Shown: piece by piece, positions 54,413 through 64,000 of the stretch
How the letters are laid out: each line of letters opens with the position of its first letter
Position numbering within the stretch: position 1 is the first letter of the stretch
Assembly (NCBI GenBank): GCA_035041965.1
Contig: JAPYMA010002490.1
Coordinates: 62,001 to 126,000 of the forward strand
Direction: 5' to 3'
DNA length: 64,000 nt
Origin: Anisakis pegreffii
Taxonomy: Eukaryota; Nematoda; Chromadorea; Rhabditida; Anisakidae
Program-made: the position numbers and the translations under genes
Notes under the pieces: model-generated
What the model was told of the DNA's origin: nothing
The model's input: only the letters and a program-made list of their open reading frames with translations
Databases searched by the model: none

Positions 54413-56939
54413 GAATAATATGAAAAAATAACATAACTAGAAATACAAACGAATGTCTCCATAAAACACTATTGAAAACAACTTAATAAACTTACTTGTC
54501 AAAATCACAACGACGAAAGATATAAGTGCCGTAAATATTCGAACTACCTATCTCTAAATGAGCACCTGAAATTATTCACCAAAATATATAACATTAACTT
54601 ACAATCAAATTAAGTCCATTTTGAACAAAATTAAGCACTCTGAAACAATAAACTCTGAATTGATTCTTGCGTTAAACTCAAAGATTTCGAGATGATTTCC
54701 ATACGAGCTAGCGAATGACACATAAATAATAATTCCGTAAAGTATTTCGATCCATTCAGCTCAATGGTTGTATAAAATAATAAATATTCAATCAACACGA
54801 TTGCAAATATAAAACTATGTGTAATTGTACACGTTGGTTACGGTGAGCGATGTTTCAAAATTCCCGTCTCCGCCGATCATTTATAAAACTTAAAAACAGA
54901 GCAACTGCAGATCGCCAAAAGTGAAAGAAATCAAACAAGTCGAAAGGGCTAACAGGGAACAATGAGCAATTCTCCGTCCGGTGTGAAATCTGGTCCTCTC
55001 GCAAAACTTATCAATTGGTCATCGTGAAACAATTTATAGTTCTGCAACACCAATCATTCAATTCAAATGATAGTCAGGTAAACTTTTTTACACAGTATTG
55101 CTTTTAACTACTAATAAATTAAACCATTGAATTGTCAACGAAAAAGCTGTGAATTTAATTCCAATTTTTATGGAACGAAAAAATGCTATGTTTCAGTCAA
55201 TTTGTTGTTATACGACCGTTCTCCAACCAACAGCCGCCATAGCTCAGTCGGTTAGAGCGTGGGTCTAATAAGCCCAAGGTCGCAGGTTCGACCCCTGCTG
55301 GCGGCAAATGTTTTGCAAATACCAAAGTTGCCGCCAGGAGACAATCTCAAACTAATTTTTAAGTACATACCTCGTCATGCAAATGCTCCCCGCAAACAAC
55401 GCTCGACTTCATATGTACAGTCCAGATACATTTCAATTTACTGCCTTTCGCGGCATCAATAATATCCAGTTTTCGATCGGTTGACATCGTCACAACGTAT
55501 TTCCCTCTCGGATCCCACACGACTCCATTCGGAAAATGACGATAATTTCGAATCGACCAAAGACGAGAGCCTTAATGAACATTCTCTGTTGAAGTGACTT
55601 GTACTTTGCCATCGAATCTTAACAAAGTATTCAACACTTCTCGCTAATGAATGAATCCGAAGTGAAAAGTGAACTGAAGCAATTCAAAACTCATTAAGAA
55701 TGCCTTCCGTCGTTGCGGATGCTATACCTGTTTTAATATTATGCACAACAATTGATTCATCGTTTGATACAGTGGCCAAATATTGACCATCTCCGTTCCA
55801 ACACAATGAACAAACGTCACTATCGTGCCTTAAGTAAACCATTTTCAGTGATTCAATAAATTCACAATGATGAAACTGAATCAAAAAATCGGCAAAAGAA
55901 TTATAGCTATGAGAAAGTCATGAAACGAGAAAGTTTTCATATTAATGCGAACCTCAGCGGTGCTCTCATCCGTACCCAGTTCTCTTTATTCGGTGGTAAA
56001 TCGTCCATTTGACATGTCTCTATTGAAGACGCAATCGGTACCTCAGGCCCAATTTTCCAAAGAAACACCTGGCCATCACAATCACCTGACGCCAGTATTT
56101 CACCTTCAATGAATACAAAGTAAATTTTTTGAAATTTATTTTGTTCATAAAATTTATTTTGACTCATAAAGGTGATGTATTGTTCTCTAACTGTAAATAA
56201 TTTTAGGAAATTGGATCGTACAGAAAATATTTACTGAACATTCAATCACGAAAATGACTTCAAACACTATCGGAAATACATTAGAATAGACGATGGGAAG
56301 ATGGGCAGTCACGTAATGTAATAAGAACTTCATTAGAACGTCACTGGAATGGCAAGTAAGGCTTTAAAAAAGTAATATGAAAAAGATCAAATAAAATACG
56401 TAACCATCAGGTGAGAATCGAGCCACATTCACGACACCTCGATGGCCAACCAAATTCGCAACAAAATTCACTGCCAATGCATCACGTCCTTGTCCACCGC
56501 TCTCGTTTACAAATTCAAAACTCCAAATACGCACTTCTTTTTGAACACTTGTCGTGACGATCTTCAAGTAAAACAAACTATCTATTTCGTGTATACTATT
56601 CAAATGAAATAACAAAATTCAATTTTTCCTCTTAAAAATTTGCAAGATTAACACGCTTCAATAGCTCACTCATTTAGCATATAAATCATCGTAACATTCA
56701 TTCAATTTAAGATAATTTTTTCAACTTCATTGTAATCTATCAATGAATTTCGAAGCAGTATCACAATAGAGAAATGCAAATTTCTTCATGACACATACCT
56801 TATAAGTATCGCCCGAATTCTTTGTGCTGCCGAAGTGCACGGACAATAACGCTTTCCTGTCGTGCCAGAAAATTTCCGGCATATAATGCTCCATAGCTTG
56901 AGAACCTTTCAGCGGCTTAGCACCCTTAAATGATTGCAT
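52862..56939 (-). CDS. CHAF1B: Chromatin assembly factor 1 subunit B (CAF-1 p60)
   Basis: Twelve exons: 56799-56939, 56405-56561, 55953-56103, 55728-55828, 55371-55570, 54954-55041, 54496-54565, 54178-54282, 53838-54023, 53498-53625, 53076-53316 and 52862-52955 (TGA). They give 553 residues (human 559), with phase kept at every junction. The N-terminal WD40 propeller is clear: EVRIWSF, VNVARFSPDG, GEILASGDCDGQVFLWK, NKENWV, DVCSLCWNGDG, GVVWDPRGKYVVTMSTDR and LFHDDQL...FTPDGELL. The last blades carry DSVIIYDSQ and NIHYNTLTDLAWSSDG. The C-terminal tail is Pro/Lys-rich (PRKTPKRTPK, RPKNTLFKYLSKP). CAF-1 p60 binds histones H3-H4 and works with p150 and p48 to place nucleosomes on new DNA in the nucleus. 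Initiation could instead be at Met16 (56894), which fits the human start better. Five of eleven acceptors are AAG. Confidence 0.95.
54374..54409. repeat. (TA)n microsatellite
   Basis: About 18 uninterrupted TA repeats in the CHAF1B intron between exons 7 and 8. Confidence 0.95.
55233..55306 (+). tRNA. tRNA-Ile(AAT)
   Basis: A complete 74-base cloverleaf without an intron. The acceptor stem is GCCGCCA/TGGCGGC, the D arm GCTC...GAGC and the anticodon stem TGGGT/GCCCA, with loop CTAATAA giving anticodon AAT (read as IAT after editing to inosine). The T arm is GCAGG TTCGACC CCTGC and the discriminator base is A. Internal pol III A and B boxes are intact, and TTTT at 55310-55313 is a likely pol III terminator. 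The gene lies on the strand opposite CHAF1B, inside its intron 55042-55370, 64 bases from the exon edge at 55371. Confidence 0.97.
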
Positions 56940-59710
56940 TGGAAATTAAATGAGAAGTCTGGTGAAATTATGAAATATACAGTGGAAATTCCTTAAGAAA
57001 TCATGGAAAAAAATTTCGAGAGAGGTATGAAATAAGATTGCGCGGAAGTATATTGATGCTAAGTGATAATGCACCATCGATGTGGTTCTGATGCAAAATG
57101 AATCAGTTATCATTTCGCAACTGAAATGATAATGAGTAAGGATAATTCATCTGCTTTGAAATAAAAATTGTATACACTGGATGCTGTGATTATTATGTCA
57201 TAAAACGAATTTATTTTGCTGAAAACTAGAAAGATCGGAACCTCGGCCCTGCCTATTTAATTTCCTGAATTATTTCTGCGATTATTTTTTCGATAGAAAA
57301 ATTTTAATATTCTCATAAATTTCGCGCGTTATTTCAAATTCTGAACGAATGATCAGTTCGTAGTTCGTTCGCCATGCACATTTTACAACTGTAAAACGCA
57401 CTGAAAGACAAGAAACGGTCAAAGCAGTGACGTTGGTATGCCATTCAGTTTCGATCAAAACTCTGCACTTCGAATGCACATCTGCCTGCTCCTCCACCCA
57501 ACCACACTTCTGGAGTTGGAATGAAATGGAAAAAAACATTATGAATAATTTCCATGTACACCTGATTATATGATATTGGGTCTTCTTTAAAATTGTTCAT
57601 CAAATGAGTGTTATGAAAAGTATTATATTTATACGAACGGTATGTTGGAACGGTGAAAGGAAATAATTATCCATGCTGGTGGAAATACTACTCCAACGAC
57701 ATCAAGTAAGATATGAAACAAATAAGGAAAGAAACGAGTACACAACTTGTGAAAAAAAGAAATACAATATTCCTCACGTATGGATCGATTTCGTTTCTAT
57801 ATCGGATCGACATGGTTCATTTGAAGGAGGGGAGTTTTTAGAATAAGTTTCAACGTCTAGATCAGGACTGAGCAGTCATCGAGGTGAAGAAAGTATTATT
57901 CATTAGTAGGTGACTTGTGTTTGTGATAATTTAATATGCAAAGTGATAAAAGGTATATCAGTAAGTATAGACTAAAGAGATGCTGTTGATTGTTTTTGAT
58001 GGTGATGAATTTGCGTTTGACATGTTCACTTATTCAACAAGCATAGACTAAACAGACATGATACAAAAGATTCTTTTACGCTGTGTAAGTTTGGTTACGC
58101 TCAAATACAACAATGTTCACGGTGCATCTCTCCAAGAAACCAAAAACTTGATAATCATGGAAACGAGCAGCTGAAGGAAGCGATGTCTCTTTCAGTCTTG
58201 TTTCGTGGACGTCATCACATGACATACTCGTTCGTCAGTTTTTTACCCCAAGTAACGATGATCCAGGCATAATATCTCGATGCCCTGTACTTGGGGTAAA
58301 GCTTATTGTCAGGATGAAGTTTATACTTGTGCACTATCTGTTTGGTTAACAGATAACTTAACCTGGTATGACAGACCCACCGATTTGTTAAATAAATACA
58401 TCAGTCTTAGTGCCACCTTTAACCTAAGCTTAAGCCCGAATATAGTCCATTACTGCACCATTTTCTCTCATCAATCGAAGCCACTTCTTTGTTCCGATCA
58501 TTTTTGCTCCAGTTCATGCTTATACAAGGTGATTCTCTTCATACAATTTTTTTCATCATAGAAATCACATACTGAAGAATCTTTTTGTATCGAATGTTCT
58601 AAGCATGTTTCATGCTGACGAACAACTGTGAAGAAACTCGATGGAATCATTGTTTTCTTTATTATTGCTCTATTACTTCGATTGCATCACAATAAAAATA
58701 ACCTTTAGTATCTCTCTGTTCCAACGATTCAAGTATCACATAAACAATATCTATTTATTCGATTAATGCATACTTCAACTAGATTGATGATAATATTAAT
58801 GAAACAATAATTATGATAATGAAAAATAAGAAGTGAATAACTTGAAAATAACTACAATAAATTTATCCAAGCAAAATACATAGACGAAAGATACATAAAA
58901 TATCACAACTTCCACACTTGTAACATACGTTTTCTATTGATACATAGAACTGTTTTGACGATATTCTTCAGTTCTAAGAATTCGAAGAGACAAACAATCT
59001 CCACTGAACTATGAGCAGAAATATCAGTTACACTTCTGCAAGGTGTCCATAGAAATGCTCAGAGTAATAATTCAATCTTTAATGATTTTATCACTTTTCT
59101 GATGTTACCTTAAAATTCACAAATCCAGGAGTCTTTTCGACTGCCTAATTGAAGTCTTTTCCACGTGTTATAGCTCAGTTTGGTTGAACAGTTGATTTCA
59201 AAATGGAAACAGTTTTTAAAATTTTAAAAACATTATAATATAACGGATTCTATCAATGAAATAATGTATGAATGAAACAGTTCGCAGAATGTACAAAATA
59301 AAATAACTGAAGGTTATAGTGGAATTGTTTCATATTTGCTTTCTGCTCAAATAAAGCAAATGACCAAATTCAGTGTTTTTTTCGCCAATGCTCTTTGACG
59401 CATTCACCTCAAAACATAAACCCTAAACTTCCCTCGGTCTTTCACCAATAGATGCTGATTTGGAAAAAATTTCAGAGATGTATCTTACAATTCAGAATAT
59501 ACTTATTGCCATCCATCATGGAGATTTTAGAAGTTTCTTTATCGCGTAAATATTTCCGTGTTTCATCAGATGAGTCGTATTTTTCTATAGAGAAATGTTG
59601 AATTCGGCAAAACAGTGAATGACTGGCAGAATTGGAATGTTGTGTAAGTTTATACAGCATTATTGTGATGGTGTTCAAATCACATTTCCAACTGATCGAA
59701 TGGTAATAAT
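56940..59710. other. Intergenic, no confident gene
   Basis: Between the CHAF1B start and the 3' end of V-ATPase subunit e. An 85-codon minus-strand frame at 57282-57539 has cysteines but no recognisable domain, and I do not call it. A stable hairpin at 58242-58300 is listed separately. Confidence 0.45.
58242..58300. other. Stable stem-loop
   Basis: Perfect 13-bp arms (TTTACCCCAAGTA and TACTTGGGGTAAA) enclose a second short stem (CAGGCAT with ATGCCCTG, one bulge) and a 9-base loop, 59 bases in all. It could be a small-RNA precursor or a structured regulatory element. No known family is recognised. Confidence 0.4.
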
Positions 59711-60260
59711 TTAGTGGTCAACCAGATGTGCCGCGTCGCCCCATTTCTCACTGATCCACTTGATTGTCCTGACGGGTAATTGTGGTCCAATCAGAGGATT
59801 GAGTTGATGCAGATAAACTAATATCCAAAACAACCAACAGCACGCTGCTGTTAATATGATCATTGTTTGTATTATACCTGAAATTCACATTTCTTACCGA
59901 ACGATTTAATCTTCTCAAGTTCATTTCCAAGCAGCAGTGGCTTCGAAGAGACCACTGAAAATAATTTAATGTAGCGGTTATCAAAAAAGAATGACTCTGT
60001 GACCAAAACACGATTTCATGCTCGATTTTTACTTCAAATCTGATCCAAACAGCATGAGTTTATGGAATGCCTTCTTTGACGCACACCTCGACAGATTAAC
60101 ATATCGAGTGAATGGCTGTTAATCAAGCCATAAATAAGCGAAACCTCAATCGTTTGCTGCGTTTACCTTTATTTGGACCTTTCGGCACCACGAAAGGACC
60201 TCCAGCTCCGATTACCAACCAAAACGCTGACACGGCTGCCAGTGGTATCACAATACTCAT
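59711..60260 (-). CDS. vha-17: V-type proton ATPase subunit e (V0 sector)
   Basis: Two exons, 60167-60260 and 59711-59877 (TAA), joined in phase (G|GT), give 86 residues, the size of the C. elegans orthologue VHA-17. The protein has two membrane spans. The first, after MSIVIPL, runs to the conserved VPKGPNKG turn. The second contains CCWLFWILV, followed by the family hallmark LHQLNPLIGPQL and the nematode-type tail KWISEKWGD. Subunit e is a small component of the membrane-embedded proton channel sector and is needed for assembly and acidification of endosomes, lysosomes and secretory compartments. The start is the only ATG before the first span. Confidence 0.97.
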
Positions 60261-61800
60261 CGTTCAAAGGAATATCTGAAGATTTCTCACAAAGATTCTA
60301 TTGCTCGGGAAGAATTCTATTGCGTACAAAGATTCTATTCCATTGTTCGAGAGGTATAGCTAAATAAAATTTCCAAAAAAAACCCCAACAGATTGATTTA
60401 GATTACTGGACTTGCGAACGCACTTAAAAGGATAGATTTGATATCTATGCACAAAAAATCCTAAAATGAATTCGTCTAGTCAACTGTTGAAAAAAAAAGT
60501 GACAGAATCTTCCTCAGCAAAGAAACGAACTCAAGCAAAACGTTTCAACTGATCCGAATAGCTGCATGGCACTGGTGCATTCATTCACTACCACTATATA
60601 GCTTCAATACACGATCATATAGACCAGAGATCATTTTTGACGAGTTCGAAGTTTGATCGATTTTTGCTGCACCACTGTGTGAGTAACAGCTCAACGAACC
60701 GATTCAGTCAATCTCCTCTCAAATTATCATTTCTCCAGTGAATTTTCATAAAGGAAACAATTTAAGTGGTCCTATTCGATTAATTATTGAAGTATGAAAC
60801 TACAATTAAGAAATTTTGTTGCGTTCAGTGGCGTAGATGTATGAAAGATGTGTGCGGTCGAAAACCACTCCAAACCTTAGTTCTATAGCACAAAAATCAA
60901 CACGGCGATAAAATTTGCTTGAATTTTACTGCCCGTGAGAACGGTTTCGATATTTTTAAGCAATTTGATAAGGATGGCTTTTTTAAGTGTTAGTGAATGA
61001 ACCAGTGGCAAACTGTGACAAACGTCCGTTTTGTGGACGATTTGTAATGATTCATCTTATCAATAAGATATGTAGCATCTCTTTTGCCAGTTAGCTCTTC
61101 ATATACCAGCGCCTCTTAAGATCTATTATTAATCTATGAATTGCCCATTTATCGGTACAGTGATAAACGAAACGAAAACGGTTCAAAATTGTCTAGGAAT
61201 TATGAAAAACTCGTTTTTGTTTCGAGTAAACCTTCCCATATGTGTATATGTAGCTCATCTGATATCGCAGCATCCACTAACAATACGGTTACTTTCCTTG
61301 TTAGTCATTATTTAGATTAAGTGATTCGTTTCCTTCGCCATTTCGTATACCATTGTGCAACTGTTGAGCCTCACGTGTCAGTAACTAGACGTCCTATGGG
61401 GGAGAGAGGGTAAGGAGTTGATGAGTTTAAATGTATAAGGGTGAAATTGGGATGGCAAATCATAATTAATTGATTTCACTTCCTCCATAAATGTTCAATA
61501 ATGTTTTCACGGTATATGTTTGATCACAAGAAATTGATTCAATTAATACCATCGAGGTACAAAAAAAAACCATGACGCAATTATTGAATTCATTTATCCC
61601 CAAGATTGTTAGATTGGCAGAGGAGAAGGGAGTCATGGTGACATGGATTGTTGGGGATCAAACGGGGAAGAGAAGGGGGGGTTGGGAAGGTAGCGATCTT
61701 CATTTGGCTAAATGGGGAACCGAACCCGAGAGCGTTTAAACAACTCCACTAGACTATATTTTAACACATCTAATGTTTTTTTTTTCAAACTTCCAGCAAA
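60261..61800. promoter_or_regulatory. Shared upstream region of V-ATPase subunit e and RNASEK
   Basis: About 1.5 kb between two divergent start codons. It has GC-richer, purine-rich patches at about 61395-61420 and 61620-61690 (GGGGGAGAGAGGG, GAAGAGAAGGGGGGG), unusual here. The 3' end has a poly-T/pyrimidine tract and CTTCCAG directly before the RNASEK ATG, a probable trans-splice acceptor. No specific promoter motif could be identified. Confidence 0.4.
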
Positions 61801-62791
61801 ATGCCGAAAATCTGTCCGCTGTGTGGACCGAAATTATCTGCCTTCTGGTGAGTAGCATTCTGCAGTTGTTCGTTGCTGTTTATCATGTTAATTATCACCG
61901 ATTCAGTGTCACTAATCGTGCACTGCAAATGAACTGAATCCACAGTTTTTTCAATTATTAAAGCTAAATAATACCAATAACATCGCAATAGTACAATGAA
62001 ATATCGATAGTATGATAAGTTGTTCGTCACAAAATTCCTCATTATCACAGAAATACAACTGAGGCAATGTTGGAAATCTATTTGAAATATTCATTACGAT
62101 TGCAGAAAACACATGTTTAGCATATTTGTGAAGTGTGGTCAAAAGTACAGTCTAGATAGTGAAAGTTAAAATTGAGATTAAGAAGAAACACGTCCAATGT
62201 TAAATCAAAGTGCTCCAATTGTAAGTAAGCGAATCAGAGGTGTTGCAAAAATTGAATTCCTCAGCTATTTCACCGTTGGTAACTGATGGAATTACAGTAT
62301 GGTGATGTCGGTGTGGGGTGTTATATTTCTTGGAATATTGGGCGTTTTCTTTTATATTCAAGCAGTTAGTTTATTCCCTGATCTTCACTTCGCCGAGGAA
62401 GCATCGGAACCAGGTGTTGTACCACCTCTCACTAATGCGTATGTTTTTGATTATCTTGCTTTTTATTTACGATTAGCAAATTTATAAAGCCATTTTTAAT
62501 CTTCACCTCAATTGGCAGTTTGTTTGCATATTTAAACTGTTCAATGGTATGCGGCGAGTTATGTTCCGATGTAGATTTTCAAACGAACATCTGAAATGAA
62601 TAGCATTGAAGGGTTTCGAAGTCATTGTTATCTATCATGCCTTCGGCATTTTCACGAATTTATTTTTCAGTATGATCGAGGACAAATACAGTGAGAAAGC
62701 TACGCAGTGTTGGGTGGCTGCAGGAATGTATTTGGTCACATTAATTGTCGTATTTTGGCAAAACAAATTCAACACGACAGCTATTTTTTGA
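61801..62791 (+). CDS. RNASEK: Ribonuclease kappa
   Basis: Three exons, 61801-61847, 62298-62438 and 62671-62791 (TGA), joined in phase (TG|T, GC|T), give 102 residues. The start CPLCGPKLSAFC matches the family's conserved CGPKL motif. TM1 contains SVWGVIFLGILGVFFY, followed by FPDLHF in the lumenal loop. The second half has YSEKATQCWVAAG and TM2 (MYLVTLIVVFW), ending WQNKFNTTAIF as in nematode orthologues. RNase kappa is a small two-span membrane protein first described as an endoribonuclease and later found with the V-ATPase V0 sector, where it supports endosomal uptake. The ATG is 4 bases after a CTTCCAG acceptor, so the mRNA is probably trans-spliced. Confidence 0.96.
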
Positions 62792-64000
62792 GCCAGTTTT
62801 GCAACGATTTTATGACTTTCACACTGAAGTACTTATATATTGTCTATGAATAGTTTGAAATAGATTCTAAATTCTAAAAAGTTGTATATATGTATGCGGT
62901 TATTCATCTTTCTTCAGCATCCAAAGAAGAAATAATTTGATAAAACATTGTGAAGTTTTTGAAAAGATTGTGAATGGCTTCAATGTACTGTTCTGAGTTG
63001 ATTCGAATTAGTAGGATTATGAAACCGTTCCGAAAATCTTCTATTTTTCAATTTCGCTGTTTGAACTGTGAACATTCGGCGCATCGTAACTTGAGAACGA
63101 ATTTCCGAAATGTTCCAAAGTGAGGATAATTTCTCATACTAAAGTTGAGGGTGATCGTATTCTATTATGCGTCACTTCTAAGTGTAACGTTTTGTTGTTC
63201 CCTAAAAGTCAGAATATTCCCTAAGCGTGTGTTTCTTAGCCACCGTCAAGTATGAATCGGCCAAGAATTTGGTTCACTATCAAAAAATAATCTAGAAAGA
63301 ATAATTTGTCACGAAATTTGACAATAATTTCATGGTAAATTGACTCATCACTTGTATTCGTTTCATATTCATTCCTTTTCAAGTGAACTGTGATTGCTGG
63401 AAATTGTTTCTTTCGCCACAATTATTTCGTATTGCACTCGATTGCACGATCGATTTCGCATAATGTTGTTTTCTGTCGTATTTGCTAAGTTTCATCTGGG
63501 CAATCTCCAGTTTCTCGTTTCAGATTTCTATTCTATTGAATTTGTATTCGGTTATAATTTATTGCTTTGGATTTGTGTTCGGCTATAAGAATTGTACTGT
63601 TTTTTTCTGTGTGTATATCGTCGTCTTAAAGACTTTTCCAAGACAGAACTCACTAAGTTCAGAAGTTTTAACCCCATTGATATTATAGACATATAGGTGG
63701 ATATCGAAAGGTAGAATATAAGGTATTGCTGATAGTTCACAAAACAAATTCCATCGAATTGTCAGAAGTCGAGTTAGACCAGTGTTGAATGTTGTTCGAT
63801 AGGATACTGTGCTGAACTTGAGCATGAATATGAACGATTAAGTGAGCTCAAGGATAAGGCTGAGTCCAAACCTGAGCTTAAGCTCTGAGGAAGTCGTTTT
63901 GAAGACTTGGGCTTTCCACACTTACACACTGGTCGTTGCTGTCTCCATATTATGATGTGATCATTTTCTTGTTAAGTAAAACACAGAGCTTTTGAGTTTC
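62792..64000. other. 3' flank of RNASEK to window end, no gene seen
   Basis: AT-rich sequence. Short frames at 63236-63825 on both strands overlap one another and show no domain. Confidence 0.5.

Noticed and set aside
57282..57539. 85-codon minus-strand frame upstream of CHAF1B
   Set aside because: No recognisable domain and no partner exon; frames of this length occur elsewhere in the window by chance.

Overview
The window looks like nematode nuclear DNA. It is AT-rich, and its genes are cut into many short exons by small introns with GTAAGT/GTGAGT/GTTTGT donors and mostly TTTCAG-type acceptors. Several start codons lie just behind such an acceptor with no exon in front, as expected for spliced-leader trans-splicing. 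The best protein matches, from memory of the families, are to nematode orthologues. I cannot name the species. No bacterial operons, CRISPR arrays, rRNA or phage genes were seen.

Layout. 1-3.7 kb (+): fragments of one or two cysteine-rich secreted/GPI-type proteins I do not recognise. 6.3-10.4 kb (-): a complete nine-exon SLC22-family organic cation/anion transporter. 10.5-34.4 kb: mostly non-coding, with several phase-consistent candidate exons of unrecognised (+) genes (13.4-14.6, 17.1-21.8, 22.4-25.0 and 26.8 kb), a complete hAT-like non-autonomous transposon (32.5-33.4 kb) and a related inverted fragment (25.5-26.0 kb). 34.5-46.8 kb (+): a GRAMD4-like membrane protein with a very long 5' intron region. 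47.3-48.6 kb (-): mitochondrial methylmalonyl-CoA epimerase, convergent with GRAMD4. 50.6-51.4 kb: a degenerate tandem repeat. 52.9-56.9 kb (-): the CAF-1 p60 subunit (CHAF1B), with a tRNA-Ile(AAT) on the opposite strand inside one intron. 59.7-60.3 kb (-): V-ATPase V0 subunit e. 61.8-62.8 kb (+): ribonuclease kappa, head-to-head with subunit e.

The confident genes are housekeeping functions: membrane transport, propionate breakdown in mitochondria, histone deposition at replication, acidification of compartments and an ER/mitochondrial GRAM protein. They are separate transcription units. The only evident functional pairing is V-ATPase subunit e with RNASEK, since RNASEK is known to associate with the V-ATPase V0 sector. 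Exon coordinates of the six confident protein genes were worked out by hand, and reading phase is kept across every junction. The unrecognised genes in the middle rest on phase and splice-site consistency only and are scored low.
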